Source: Pseudazoarcus pumilus (GTDB lineage Bacteria; Pseudomonadota; Gammaproteobacteria; Burkholderiales; Rhodocyclaceae). From it: a DNA stretch of 64,000 bases. A program made the position numbers and the translations under genes. Below the pieces are notes generated by a model. It was not told where the DNA came from and ran no database searches. It saw only the letters and a list, made by a program, of their open reading frames with translations. Below, piece by piece: positions 19,280 through 28,200 of the stretch (position 1 is its first letter; every line of letters begins with the position of its first letter). Location: positions 434,001 to 498,000 of the forward strand of contig NZ_CP025682.1 of the NCBI RefSeq assembly GCF_002872475.1, in the 5' to 3' direction.

Positions 19280-20248
19280 TTACATCCAGCCCTTCTCCTT
19301 GTAGTAGCGCACGGCACCGTCGTGCAGCGGCGCGGACAGACCGTTCTTGATCATGTCCTCGGGTTTGAGATGAGCCAGCGCCGGGTGCAGTTTCTTGAAG
19401 TCCTCGAAGTTCTCGAACACCGCCTTGACCATGGTGTAGACGACATCGGCCGAGGTGTTGGTCGAGGTGACGAAGGTTGCCAGCACGCCGTAGGTCGGGG
19501 TCGGATCGGGGTTGTTGGCGTACAGCCCGCCCGGGATCGCGACATTGGCATAGTAGGGGCGCTCGGTCACGAGCTTGTCGACGGCCGGCCCGGTCAGCGG
19601 CACCAGCTTGGCGCCGCAGGTCGTGGTCGGATCCTGGATGTTGGCCGACGGGTGGCCGACGCCATAGAAGAAACCGTCGATGCGGTTGTCGCACAGCGCC
19701 GCGCCGTGTTCGTCGGCACGCAGTTCCGAGGCCAGCGAGAAGTCGGCCGTGGTCCAGCCCATTGCCGAGAGCAGTTCCTCCATCGATGCGCGCGTGCCCG
19801 AACCCGGGTTGCCGACGTTGAAGCGCTTGCCCTTCAGATCCGCGAAGCTCTTGACGCCCGCATCCGGTCGTACGGCGACCGTGAACGGTTCCGGATGCAG
19901 CGAGAACACGGCGCGCAGGTCCTTGTTCGCACCGGCGTCCTTGAAGCTGCTCGAGCCGTTGTAGGCGTGATACTGCCAGTCCGACTGCGCCACGCCGAAG
20001 TCGAGTTCGCCGGCGCGGATGGTGTTGAGGTTGTAGACCGAGCCGCCGGTACTCTCGACCGAACAGCGGATACCGTGCTCCTTGCGGCCCATGTTGATCA
20101 GGCGGCAGATCGCGCCGCCGGCTGCGTAATAGACGCCAGTGACGCCGCCGGTGCCGATGGTGACGAATTGCTGCTGGGCTGCGACGGGTGTCGCGGAAAG
20201 GCTGCCAAGCAGTGCGAGGCCGGCGGCCAGTGCGGTGAGTCGTTTCAT
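19280..20248 (-). CDS. TAXI family TRAP transporter solute-binding protein
   Basis: A 322-residue periplasmic binding protein with a signal peptide ([20 protein letters not shown], cleavage after VAA). The mature start [19 protein letters not shown] is diagnostic of the TAXI family. The ATG at 20248 is chosen because an AGGAGGA ribosome-binding site precedes it, although the frame stays open upstream. TAXI proteins deliver ligands such as glutamate or other carboxylates to a fused TRAP permease, here encoded next. A 7-bp inverted repeat lies in the leader. Confidence 0.94.
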   Translation of the reverse strand: MKRLTALAAGLALLGSLSATPVAAQQQFVTIGTGGVTGVYYAAGGAICRLINMGRKEHGIRCSVESTGGSVYNLNTIRAGELDFGVAQSDWQYHAYNGSSSFKDAGANKDLRAVFSLHPEPFTVAVRPDAGVKSFADLKGKRFNVGNPGSGTRASMEELLSAMGWTTADFSLASELRADEHGAALCDNRIDGFFYGVGHPSANIQDPTTTCGAKLVPLTGPAVDKLVTERPYYANVAIPGGLYANNPDPTPTYGVLATFVTSTNTSADVVYTMVKAVFENFEDFKKLHPALAHLKPEDMIKNGLSAPLHDGAVRYYKEKGWM

Positions 20249-20295
20249 GAACGAATCCTCCTGTCTCTGTGGGGCAGTGTTCCAGCGCCAGGGGT

Positions 20296-20312
20296 CACGC
20301 GAACATCGCGTG
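20296..20312. promoter_or_regulatory. Inverted repeat CACGCGA-ACA-TCGCGTG, candidate operator
   Basis: A perfect 7-bp inverted repeat with a 3-base spacer, 48 bases upstream of the TAXI binding-protein start. Its size and symmetry suit a dimeric repressor site. No regulator gene is adjacent. Apart from a possible -10-like TTATCT further upstream, nothing else is evident in the gap to the alanine dehydrogenase gene. Confidence 0.4.
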
Positions 20313-20390
20313 TGCCCGCAGCGCTGAATTTCACTACCGGTGAAGATAACGCCGTTTGCGCGGGACCGCCAGCACGGCCGTTCGCGGACC

Positions 20391-21494
20391 TCAGGCGAGC
20401 GCCTGGTGCGCCATGCCGAGGGCATCGGCGACTTCGGCGTGCGCGATGCCGCCCGCGTGTACGTTGAGCCCTTCGGCCAGATGCGCGTCATCGGTCAGCG
20501 CCTGCCGCCAGCCCTTGTCGGCGAGCGCCAGCACATGGGGCAGGGTCGCGGCGTTGAGCGCCTGGGTCGCGCTGCGTGCCACCGCGCCGGGCATGTTCGC
20601 CACGCAATAGTGCACGACGTCCTGCTCGACGTAGGTCGGCGCCTCGTGGGTGGTGGCGCGCGAACTCTCGCAGCAGCCGCCCTGATCGATCGCCACGTCG
20701 ACGATGACGCTGCCCGCGCGCATCGCGACGAGCATCTCGCGCGTGACCAGTTTCGGTGCGTTACCGCCCGGAACCAGCACCGCGCCGATCACCAGATCGG
20801 CATCGGCGAGGCTGCGTGCAATGGCCTCGCGACTCGCGTGCAGCGTCGCCGCGCGCGTGCCGAAACGATTCACGCTGCGGCGCAGCGCGTCGAGCGAGCG
20901 GTCGATCACGGTCACGCGTGCGCCCACGCCCAAGGCGATCATCGCCGCGTTGCTGCCGACCGTGCCGGCACCCAGTACGACGACGTGTCCCGGTTCCACG
21001 CCGGGCACGCCGCCGAGCAACACGCCGCGCCCGCCGGCGGCCTTCTCCAGACAATGCGCGCCGGCCTGCACGCTCATGCGCCCGGCGACTTCCGACATCG
21101 GCGCGAGCAGCGGCAGGCCACCGTGGGCATCGGTGACGGTTTCGTAGGCGATCGCGGTGAGGCCGGCATCCATCAGCGCGCGCGCCTGCTGCGGATCGGG
21201 TGCCAGATGCAGATAGGTGAACAGCACATGCTCGGCGCGCAGGTGGGCGAACTCTTCGGGCTGCGGCTCCTTGACCTTGACGATCAGCTCGGCCGCGTCG
21301 AAGACCTCGCGCGCGGAGTCCGTCAGCGTTGCGCCGGCCGCGCGATAGTCGGCGTCGCGCGCACCGGCCCCGAGTCCGGCGCCGCGCTCGACGAAGACTT
21401 CGTGCCCGCGCGCGACGAGTTCGCCGACGCCGGCCGGCAGCAGGCCGACGCGGTACTCGTGGTTCTTGATTTCACGGGGGATGCCTACGCGCAT
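20391..21494 (-). CDS. ald: Alanine dehydrogenase
   Basis: A 367-residue NAD-dependent alanine dehydrogenase that interconverts L-alanine with pyruvate, ammonia and NADH. The start [20 protein letters not shown] is the family signature. The catalytic Lys lies in IVKVKEPQ and the catalytic His in LFTYLHLA. The Rossmann motif [13 protein letters not shown] is intact, and a strong GGAGGAA ribosome-binding site supports the start. It probably works with the two glutamate dehydrogenases in this window in amino-nitrogen catabolism. Confidence 0.96.
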   Translation of the reverse strand: MRVGIPREIKNHEYRVGLLPAGVGELVARGHEVFVERGAGLGAGARDADYRAAGATLTDSAREVFDAAELIVKVKEPQPEEFAHLRAEHVLFTYLHLAPDPQQARALMDAGLTAIAYETVTDAHGGLPLLAPMSEVAGRMSVQAGAHCLEKAAGGRGVLLGGVPGVEPGHVVVLGAGTVGSNAAMIALGVGARVTVIDRSLDALRRSVNRFGTRAATLHASREAIARSLADADLVIGAVLVPGGNAPKLVTREMLVAMRAGSVIVDVAIDQGGCCESSRATTHEAPTYVEQDVVHYCVANMPGAVARSATQALNAATLPHVLALADKGWRQALTDDAHLAEGLNVHAGGIAHAEVADALGMAHQALA

Positions 21495-21536
21495 CGCGTT
21501 CCTCCGACTCGATTCCGATGCGCGCAGTGTAGCCGC

Positions 21537-21980
21537 TCAGTGCGCTTCGAGTTCGGCACACACCGCTTCGGGCGTGCGGATGCGGTACAGCGAGCGCACC
21601 AGACGGTGGCGGTCGAGTCGCAGCAGGGCCTTGTCGCGGCTGATCAGCAGCGCAGCGTTGGCGTCGCGCGCCAGCTCCAGGAACTTCTGGTCGTCGGCGT
21701 CGCGGCACATGGGCAGGGGCGCAGATTCGGGCGAGGATGGGGTCGGGAGCGCGCACCGCGCGCGATAGGTCGCGGCGATGTGCGTCTGCCGCTCGGCCGG
21801 GATCGCGAACTGGCGGTAGGCGAGCACGCGGGTCAGTTCCTCGAGCGTGTCCTCGCGCGCGGCCAGCAAGAACGCACCGGTGTCGATCGCTCGCGCCAGC
21901 GGCGCGAGCTTCGCATCCTGCCACCACCACAGCGCCATCACCGTGTTGGTGTCGAGCACCGCCCGCGCGGGCACGTTCAT
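21537..21980 (-). CDS. PIN-domain protein (putative toxin of PIN_3-like family)
   Basis: A 147-residue PIN-fold protein starting MNVPARAVLDTNTVMALWWW, with the first acid in VLDTN and further acids in EDTLEEL, CRDADDQKFLE and ISRDKAL. The family is annotated as putative toxin components or PIN ribonucleases. Its ATG overlaps the phaC stop codon (ATGA), so it is translated after phaC. No antitoxin-like gene is next to it: upstream is phaC and downstream alanine dehydrogenase. It may therefore be an orphan nuclease. Confidence 0.82.
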   Translation of the reverse strand: MNVPARAVLDTNTVMALWWWQDAKLAPLARAIDTGAFLLAAREDTLEELTRVLAYRQFAIPAERQTHIAATYRARCALPTPSSPESAPLPMCRDADDQKFLELARDANAALLISRDKALLRLDRHRLVRSLYRIRTPEAVCAELEAH

Positions 21981-23812
21981 GCCGGCGTGTCGGCTTCCGC
22001 CTTGCGGTCGAGGCGGAACTTCACATAGCTGCCGGGCGCTTCCTCGATGGCTTCGAGCGGACCGGCGGCCGGGTCGCGTGCGGCCACGCGGGCGCTGTTG
22101 CCGTCCTGCGCCTCGAGCCAGGCGTTCCAGTCGTCCCACCACGAGCCGGCCTGCTGCTGCGCGTTGGCCAGCCAGTCGTCCGCGCTCTCCGGCAACTCGT
22201 CGCTGCCCGGCGTCCAGTAGCAGTACTTGTTGGCCACCGGCGGATTGACGATGCCGGCGATGTGGCCCGAGCCGCCGAGCACGAAGCGCACCGGCCCGCC
22301 CAGATGGCGCGCGCCGATGTAGGTGCTCTTCCACGGCGCGATGTGATCCTCGACCGTGGAGATGAAGTAGGCCGGCGTCCTGACCTTGCCCAGATCGATC
22401 TTGACGCCGTCGATCTCGATGCCTCCGGGCTCGACCAGGCGGTTCTCCAGATACATGTTGCGCAGGTAGAAGCTGTGCATCTTCGCCGGCAGGCGCGTCG
22501 AATCCGAGTTCCAGTAGAGCAGGTCGAACGGGAACGGGTCCTTGCCGAGCAGGTAGTTGTTCACGACGAAGGACCAGATGAGGTCGTTCGAGCGCAGCAT
22601 GTTGAAGGTGGTGGCCATCTCCGAGCCTTCGAGATAGCCGCGTTCGCTCATCTTCCTCTCGAGGCTGGCGACCTGCTGCTCGTCGATGAACACACCCAGC
22701 TCGCCCGGCTCGGAGAAGTCGGTGAGCGTGGTCAGGAAGGTGGTCGAGGCGATGCGCTTCTGGCGTTTGGCGGTGAGCCAGGCCTGCGCCGTGGCCAGCA
22801 GCGTGCCGCCCAGGCAATAGCCCACGGCGTTGACCTGGCGTTCGCCGGTCTGCTGTTCGACGGCGTCGAGCGCAGCCAGCACGCCATCGCGCAGATAGGC
22901 GTCGAAGCCCAGTTGCGCCAGGCGCTCGTCCGGATTGACCCAGGAGATCACGAACACCGTATTGCCCTGGTCCACGCACCACTTGATCAGCGAGTTCTTC
23001 TCGCGCAGGTCGAGGATGTAGAACTTGTTGATCCACGGCGGCACGATCAGCAGCGGACGCTTGCGCACCTTGTCGGTGGACGGCGAGTACTGCACGAGCT
23101 GCATCAGCTCGTTCTGGAAGACGACCTTGCCGGGGCTGGTGGCGACGTTCCTGCCCAGTTCGAAGGCCTCGAGGTCGGTCATGCGGATGCGCAGCTCGCC
23201 GTCGCCGTGTTCGATGTCGCGCAGCAGGTTGTCCAGCCCGCGCACCAGATTCGCGCCGTTGCTGGCGACGGTCTCGCGCAGCACCTCGGGGTTGGTCATC
23301 GCGAAGTTCGACGGGCTGAGCGCGTCGACATACTGACGCGTGAAGAAATCGACCTTCTTCTGCGTCTGTTCGTCCAGCCCCTCGACACCGGAGACCGTGT
23401 CGTGGATGTGGCGCGCGGTGATCAGATAGGACTGCTTGATGAAATCGAACAGGAAGTGATCTTCCCACTCGTCGTCGCGGAAGCGTCGGTCGCCCTTCTC
23501 TGGCGTGGCCACCGGCTCGACGGGGATGCCCATCATGCGCTGCATGGCGTTGTGCCACAGGCTCATGTAATCCATCGAGAGCTTGAACTGCGCCTGTGCC
23601 AGCCGCATCGGGTCGGCGAACAGCTTGGCCGACATGTCCATGAAGGCCTGGGCAACGCCGAGTTCGTCCGTCGGCGCCTTCACGCCTTCGCGCATCTGCC
23701 GGTGCATGTGTTCCTGCAACATCTTCGACGCGCGCTGCGCGACTTCGGCATAGGTCGCGGCGACTTCCTGCGGATCGGGCGGGGTGGGCTTGTCCTGCGT
23801 CGTGGCGGCCAT
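21977..23812 (-). CDS. phaC: Class I poly(3-hydroxyalkanoate) synthase
   Basis: A 611-residue PHA polymerase from the ATG at 23812, which is preceded by AAGGAG. The lipase-like box GYCLGG carries the catalytic Cys333. The conserved Asp lies in STVEDHIAPW and the conserved His in GGSGHIAGIVNPP. Size and C-terminal sequence fit class I enzymes, which polymerise 3-hydroxybutyryl-CoA into storage granules. phaA, phaB and phasin genes are not in the window. The upstream MBL hydrolase gene ends 13 bases before it. Confidence 0.96.
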   Translation of the reverse strand: MAATTQDKPTPPDPQEVAATYAEVAQRASKMLQEHMHRQMREGVKAPTDELGVAQAFMDMSAKLFADPMRLAQAQFKLSMDYMSLWHNAMQRMMGIPVEPVATPEKGDRRFRDDEWEDHFLFDFIKQSYLITARHIHDTVSGVEGLDEQTQKKVDFFTRQYVDALSPSNFAMTNPEVLRETVASNGANLVRGLDNLLRDIEHGDGELRIRMTDLEAFELGRNVATSPGKVVFQNELMQLVQYSPSTDKVRKRPLLIVPPWINKFYILDLREKNSLIKWCVDQGNTVFVISWVNPDERLAQLGFDAYLRDGVLAALDAVEQQTGERQVNAVGYCLGGTLLATAQAWLTAKRQKRIASTTFLTTLTDFSEPGELGVFIDEQQVASLERKMSERGYLEGSEMATTFNMLRSNDLIWSFVVNNYLLGKDPFPFDLLYWNSDSTRLPAKMHSFYLRNMYLENRLVEPGGIEIDGVKIDLGKVRTPAYFISTVEDHIAPWKSTYIGARHLGGPVRFVLGGSGHIAGIVNPPVANKYCYWTPGSDELPESADDWLANAQQQAGSWWDDWNAWLEAQDGNSARVAARDPAAGPLEAIEEAPGSYVKFRLDRKAEADTPA

Positions 23813-23825
23813 CGGCAAAGCTCCT

Positions 23826-24860
23826 TCAGTTGCGGTGTCTTCGTGCGAAACGTACCGTGCCATCGTCACCACTCACGCGCTCGACCAGACCGCGTTGCGC
23901 GAGGTGGTTCAGGTGGGCGACGGCTTCGCCCATCGCGAACATCACCTGATGGTTGTCGAGTTCGCGAGGGAACAGCACGGGCAGCAGTTCGCCCGCGCTC
24001 ATGGGTCGATCCAACGCCTGCAATACTGCGCTGCAGCGTTCCGCGTGGTGGGCTTCGAGTTGTTCGATACGAGCCCGGATTCCGCGGAACGGCTTGCCAT
24101 GTGATGGTAGCACGAGCGTGTTGCCGGGCAAGTCGATGATGCGCTGCAGCGAAAGCAGGAAGCATCCCAGCGCATCGTCGAGCGGGGCCGCGGCCTGGAC
24201 GCTGACGTTGGTCGAGATGCGCGGCAGCAGCATGTCCCCGGAGATCAGTATGCCGTCCTCGGCGCAATACAGGCTGGCGTGCTCGGGCGCATGGCCGTGG
24301 CCGACGACGACGCGCCAGTGGCGACCGCCGATGGTCAGGCGGTCACCGTGAAAGATGCGCCGGTGCGTGCGTGGCAGTTCCGGTACGCCGCGCCGGTAGG
24401 TGTTGCCACGCGCCTCGAGTGCCGCCAGGCGCGGCTCGGGCAGGCCATGGCTGCGGAAGAAGGCGACCATGTCGGCCACGCAATGTCCGGGCAACTGGTG
24501 CCACAGGGCCAGCGCTTCGAGGTATTCCGCCTCGGTCATGTACACCGTTGCGTCGTCGCGCGCGGCGATCCATGCGGCCAGGCCGAGATGGTCGGGGTGA
24601 AAGTGCGTGACCACCACGCCCGAGATGCGTCGGCCGTCGGCCTCCAGAATGCGCCTCCAGTGCGCGCGCGTCTCGTCGGTGCCGAAGCCGGTGTCGACCA
24701 GCACCATGTCGTCGCCGTCGTCGAGCATCCACAGGTTGATGTGATCGAGGGCGAAGGGCAGCGGCATGCGCACCCAGGACACGCCGGGCGCCACGCGGGT
24801 CGGTGTGGTGGGTGCGGGGACTTCGCCGAAGGGGTAGTCGAGCGGGTCGGAACGGCTCAC
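23826..24860 (-). CDS. MBL-fold metallo-hydrolase
   Basis: A 344-residue metallo-beta-lactamase-fold hydrolase, starting at a GTG (24860) with CGGAGAG upstream. The metal motif THFHPDHLG (HxHxDH) and later ligands in VGHGHAPEHAS and LPSHGKPF are present. A C-terminal winged-helix-like region (from about residue 270) resembles the LACTB2/BLACT-WH type. The activity could be thioesterase, glyoxalase-like or RNase-like and cannot be settled from sequence. It lies upstream of phaC on the same strand and is divergent from the kappa-GST gene. Confidence 0.88.
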   Translation of the reverse strand: MSRSDPLDYPFGEVPAPTTPTRVAPGVSWVRMPLPFALDHINLWMLDDGDDMVLVDTGFGTDETRAHWRRILEADGRRISGVVVTHFHPDHLGLAAWIAARDDATVYMTEAEYLEALALWHQLPGHCVADMVAFFRSHGLPEPRLAALEARGNTYRRGVPELPRTHRRIFHGDRLTIGGRHWRVVVGHGHAPEHASLYCAEDGILISGDMLLPRISTNVSVQAAAPLDDALGCFLLSLQRIIDLPGNTLVLPSHGKPFRGIRARIEQLEAHHAERCSAVLQALDRPMSAGELLPVLFPRELDNHQVMFAMGEAVAHLNHLAQRGLVERVSGDDGTVRFARRHRN

Positions 24861-24972
24861 GTCGTGGACTCTCCGTGGGAATCTGTGCGCATGGTAGCCG
24901 CGATGGCCCGGCTCGGCACGAGATGGCAAACTGTCGGGATCGCCAACCGCTTTGCCCAAGGAGTTTTGCGTC

Positions 24973-25575
24973 ATGGCCGACCCCATCGATTTCTGGTTCG
25001 ACTTCTCGTCCCCCTACGGCTACATGATGGCCGAGCGCATCGACACGCTCGCCGCCAAGCATGGGCGCGAGGTCAAGTGGCGCCCCTTCCTGCTGGGTGC
25101 GGTGTTCAAGCACACCGGTGGTCAGCCCTTGCCTTCCCAGCCGATGAAGGGGCCGTACAGCAAGCACGACCTGGCGCGCAGCGCGCGCTTTCTCGGTCTG
25201 CCGTTCACGATGCCCGAGGCCTTTCCGGTGTCCACGCACCAGGCCTGCCGCGTTTTCTACTGGTTGGAGTCGCGTAATCCACGCCTCGCCCACGAATTCG
25301 CGATCGGCGTGTTTCATGCCTATTTCGTAGACGGGCGCGACATCTCGCAGATGGACGTGCTCGAGGGTGTCGCCGGCAAGCTCGACATCGCCCCCGAGGC
25401 AGTGGCCGGCGCGACCGCCGACGATGCGGTCAAGGCCCATCTCCGCGAGGTGTGCGAAGTGGCGATCGCCAGCGGCGTGTTCGGCTCGCCCTTCGTCGTC
25501 ATCGACGGCGAGCCCTTCTGGGGTGTGGACCGCCTGCCGCAGATCGAGCGCTGGCTCGAACAGGGCGGCTTCTGA
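24973..25575 (+). CDS. 2-hydroxychromene-2-carboxylate isomerase / kappa-class GST-like protein
   Basis: A 200-residue DsbA-fold enzyme beginning MADPIDFWFDFSSPYGYMMAE. The SSPYGY motif replaces the CxxC of DsbA, which marks kappa-class glutathione transferase and HCCA isomerase proteins. The cis-Pro region is FGSPFVVIDGEPFWG. The ATG has an AAGGAG site 10 bases upstream. HCCA isomerase acts in naphthalene degradation, but homologues are common in genomes without that pathway, so a general glutathione-dependent role is equally possible. It is 11 bases upstream of the HMG-CoA lyase-like gene. Confidence 0.9.
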   Translation: MADPIDFWFDFSSPYGYMMAERIDTLAAKHGREVKWRPFLLGAVFKHTGGQPLPSQPMKGPYSKHDLARSARFLGLPFTMPEAFPVSTHQACRVFYWLESRNPRLAHEFAIGVFHAYFVDGRDISQMDVLEGVAGKLDIAPEAVAGATADDAVKAHLREVCEVAIASGVFGSPFVVIDGEPFWGVDRLPQIERWLEQGGF

Positions 25576-25586
25576 GAGACGGTGCG

Positions 25587-26516
25587 ATGACTCTGCCTTC
25601 ACGTGTGCGCATCGTCGAGGTTGGCCCGCGCGACGGCCTGCAGAACGAGCCGCTACCGGTCTCGGTCGAGACCAAGGCGGAACTGGTTGCACGCCTGGCC
25701 GATGCCGGGCTGACGACGATCGAAACCACCGCCTTCGTCTCGCCCCGGTGGGTGCCGCAGATGGCCGATGCCGCCAAGGTGATGGCGCGCGTCAATGCCT
25801 CGCGTCGCCCCGGCGTGCGCCACACCGTGCTGACGCCCAACCTGAAGGGCTTCGAGGCGGCGCGCGCGGCCGGTGTGGACGAGGTCGCGGTGTTCGCCGC
25901 GGCGTCCGAATCGTTCAGCCAGCGCAACATCAACTGCAGCATCGACGAGTCGCTGACGCGTTTCGAGCCGGTGTTGGCGGCCGCGCGCGAGGCGAGCCTG
26001 CCGGTGCGCGGCTACATCTCCTGCGTGGCCGGCTGCCCGTACGAAGGCGCGGTCGCGCCGCGTGCGGTGGCCGATATCGCGGCGCGGCTCATCGCCATGG
26101 GTTGCTTCGAGGTATCCCTGGGCGACACCATCGGTAGCGGCAACCCGGCCACCATCCGCGCCATGCTCGACGCCGTGCTCGCACGCGTTCCCGCTGCGCA
26201 GCTGGCCGGGCACTATCACGACACCTGGGGCATGGCGATCGCCAACATCCTGGTCTCGCTCGAGGCCGGCATCGCGGTGTTCGACGCCTCGGTCGGCGGG
26301 CTGGGCGGCTGTCCGTACGCGCCGGGCGCCTCGGGCAACGTCGCCACCGAAGACGTGCAGTGGCTGATGCAGGGGCTGGGCATAGACACCGGCGTCGATC
26401 TGGACGCGCTCGTCGATACCGCCGCGTGGATCAGCAATGAACTGGGCCGCAGGCCGGCTTCGCGCGTCGCGCCCGCACGTCTGGCGCAGCGCGGCAAGGC
26501 CTGCGAGAACCGATGA
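25587..26516 (+). CDS. Hydroxymethylglutaryl-CoA lyase-like enzyme
   Basis: A 309-residue TIM-barrel enzyme of the HMG-CoA lyase branch of the DRE-TIM family. The start RVRIVEVGPRDGLQNE is diagnostic. HYHDTWGMA carries metal-binding His residues, and the lyase signature SVGGLGGCPYAPGASGN contains the catalytic Cys. It cleaves HMG-CoA to acetoacetate and acetyl-CoA, the last step of leucine degradation, or a related hydroxyacyl-CoA. The last bases overlap the following DUF1289 gene (ATGA). Confidence 0.93.
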   Translation: MTLPSRVRIVEVGPRDGLQNEPLPVSVETKAELVARLADAGLTTIETTAFVSPRWVPQMADAAKVMARVNASRRPGVRHTVLTPNLKGFEAARAAGVDEVAVFAAASESFSQRNINCSIDESLTRFEPVLAAAREASLPVRGYISCVAGCPYEGAVAPRAVADIAARLIAMGCFEVSLGDTIGSGNPATIRAMLDAVLARVPAAQLAGHYHDTWGMAIANILVSLEAGIAVFDASVGGLGGCPYAPGASGNVATEDVQWLMQGLGIDTGVDLDALVDTAAWISNELGRRPASRVAPARLAQRGKACENR

Positions 26517-26746
26517 GCACGGGCGCGGACAAAGCAGGATCGTCGACACTGGAGTCCGGGATGGAATCTGCCTCGCCGTGCATCGGCACCTGCCGCATCG
26601 ACGCCAACGGCCTGTGCGCCGGTTGCGCGCGCACGCTCGACGAGATCGCGCGCTGGGGTGGCATGGACATCGACGCCCGGCGTCGGGTGCTGGCGCGGTT
26701 GCGCGAGCGCCGCGCCGCAATCGACTGCGGGGGTTCGGCGCGATGA
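26513..26746 (+). CDS. DUF1289 protein, first of two
   Basis: A 77-residue protein with the DUF1289 core SPCIGTCRIDANGLCAGC followed by RTLDEIARW. Four cysteines in a CxxxC...CxxC arrangement suggest zinc or iron binding. The family is small and functionally uncharacterised. The ATG overlaps the HMG-CoA lyase stop, and its own stop overlaps the next tiny gene, so translation is probably coupled throughout. A later internal ATG at 26561 is an alternative start. Confidence 0.85.
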   Translation: MSTGADKAGSSTLESGMESASPCIGTCRIDANGLCAGCARTLDEIARWGGMDIDARRRVLARLRERRAAIDCGGSAR

Positions 26747-26886
26747 ACGACGAATGCCTCGGCTTGTGCGACATCGACTGGGAGGCCGGGGTGTGCCAGG
26801 GCTGTGGCCGCGCCACCGACGAGATCTTCGGGAGCGGGAGCGGTGCGGAAGCGGAACCTGCACCGGCGGCGAGCGATGACGAATGA
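26743..26886 (+). CDS. Mini DUF1289-like protein, second of two
   Basis: A 47-residue protein starting MNDECLGLCDIDWEAGVCQG, whose CxxxC-x8-CxxC core and trailing RATDEI align with the preceding DUF1289 protein. It then ends in an acidic, alanine-rich tail. It begins in an ATGA overlap with the first DUF1289 gene and ends 13 bases before the rapZ start. The spacing and conserved cysteines argue for a real gene despite its size. It looks like a diverged tandem duplicate. Function unknown. Confidence 0.72.
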   Translation: MNDECLGLCDIDWEAGVCQGCGRATDEIFGSGSGAEAEPAPAASDDE

Positions 26887-26899
26887 CGCGGAGAACGCC

Positions 26900-27757
26900 A
26901 TGCAGATCGTGCTGATCAGCGGCCTGTCCGGTTCCGGCAAGAGCGTGGTGCTCAAGGCGCTCGAGGACTACGGCTATTTCGCCGTCGACAACCTGCCGGC
27001 GATGCTGCTGCCGCAACTGGTGGAATACCTGCGCGACGCCGGTCACCGGCGCGTCGCGGTGGCCGTGGACGTGCGCTCGGGCGCGAGCATCGCGGCCCTG
27101 CCCGAGCGCATTGCCGACACCCGCAAGTTGGTCGACGACCTGCGCCTGATCTTTCTCAACGCGCGCGACGACACGCTGATCGCGCGCTTTTCGGAAACGC
27201 GTCGCCGCCACCCGCTGGCGAGCGACGAGATATCGCTGGCCGAGGCCATTCACCACGAGCGCGCGGCCCTCGAGGCGATCGCCGAGATGGGTCACAACTT
27301 CGATACCAGCGACATGGCGCCCAACACGCTGCGCGCCTGGGTCAAGGATTTCGTCGGCGCCGACCCCACCGCCGGGCTGACGCTGATGTTCCAGTCCTTC
27401 GGTTTCAAGCTTGGCATTCCGCTCGACGCCGATCTGGTCTTCGACGTGCGCTGCCTGCCCAACCCGCACTACGACCCGGTGCTGCGCCCGCTCACCGGCT
27501 GCGATGCGCCGGTGGCCGAATTCCTGTCGCAGATCCCGGACGTCGGGCGCATGGCCGAGGATATCCGACGCTTCGTCGCCGACTGGCTGCCCAGTTTCGT
27601 GCGCGACAACCGCAGCTACCTGACGGTGGCCATCGGCTGTACCGGTGGCCAGCACCGATCGGTGTATCTGGCCGAGCGCCTGGCACGCGAATTCCGTGGC
27701 CAGGTGCGCGTGCTGGTGCGCCACCGCTCGATCGAGCAGCGCAAGGGCGGCGCATGA
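26900..27757 (+). CDS. rapZ: RNase adapter protein RapZ
   Basis: A 285-residue RapZ/YvcJ family protein. The P-loop GLSGSGKS lies at residues 8-15, DNLP near 32, and the conserved C-terminal NPHYD...LRPLTG and IGCTGGQHRSV segments are present. In E. coli RapZ presents the sRNA GlmZ to RNase E and senses glucosamine-6-phosphate. The ATG at 26900 gives the usual length and has GGAG upstream. In many proteobacteria rapZ lies beside hprK or ptsN; here it follows two DUF1289 genes and overlaps a NusG-II gene. Confidence 0.95.
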   Translation: MQIVLISGLSGSGKSVVLKALEDYGYFAVDNLPAMLLPQLVEYLRDAGHRRVAVAVDVRSGASIAALPERIADTRKLVDDLRLIFLNARDDTLIARFSETRRRHPLASDEISLAEAIHHERAALEAIAEMGHNFDTSDMAPNTLRAWVKDFVGADPTAGLTLMFQSFGFKLGIPLDADLVFDVRCLPNPHYDPVLRPLTGCDAPVAEFLSQIPDVGRMAEDIRRFVADWLPSFVRDNRSYLTVAIGCTGGQHRSVYLAERLAREFRGQVRVLVRHRSIEQRKGGA

Positions 27758-28149
27758 AGGGCTTCGCGCTGGGGCCGGAGTGGCGCACGCTGCTGCGTCC
27801 GGGGGATTTCGTCACGCTGGCGCTGGCGGTGACGGTGTGCATCGGCTCGGTGCTGATGCTGTGGCGTGGCGGCGCACCCGACAAGGTCGTGGTTCGTGCC
27901 GGTGGCCAGGTCTTCGCCGAAGCCAGCCTCGCACGCGAACAGTTCATCGAAGTGCCCGGCCCGCTCGGCACCACGCGCATCGAGATCCAGCCCGGCCGCG
28001 CGCGCGTCGCCGAGGACCCCGGCCCGCGCCAATACTGCGTGCGCCAGGGCTGGCTCACGCGCGCCGGCTCCACCGCGATCTGCGCACCCAATCAGGTCAG
28101 CCTGTCGCTGGCGGGTGGTTCGGCGGACTTCGATTCGTTGAATTACTGA
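27754..28149 (+). CDS. NusG domain II-containing membrane-anchored protein
   Basis: A 131-residue protein with one N-terminal membrane segment (DFVTLALAVTVCIGSVLML) and an extracytoplasmic domain matching the NusG domain II fold family (EVPGPLGTTRIEIQPGRARV, then RQYCVRQGWL and AICAPNQVSL). Two cysteines sit at conserved positions. Such proteins are often encoded with a Gx-type membrane transporter; one is found here 13 kb away at 41 kb. The ATG overlaps the rapZ stop. Function unknown; a secretion or redox role is possible. Confidence 0.8.
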   Translation: MKGFALGPEWRTLLRPGDFVTLALAVTVCIGSVLMLWRGGAPDKVVVRAGGQVFAEASLAREQFIEVPGPLGTTRIEIQPGRARVAEDPGPRQYCVRQGWLTRAGSTAICAPNQVSLSLAGGSADFDSLNY

Positions 28150-28200
28150 ACGGTGAGGGGGAGACCGGGGAGGGCGAGAGGGCTTTGCTCTCCACAGACA

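Noticed and set aside
16418-20467. A 1349-codon open frame on the plus strand
   Set aside because: Antisense to the TRAP permease and TAXI genes; His/Gln/Arg-rich shadow.
25587-26516. Homocitrate or isopropylmalate synthase
   Set aside because: The short length (309 residues) and the lyase signature GGLGGCPYAPGASGN point to the HMG-CoA lyase branch.
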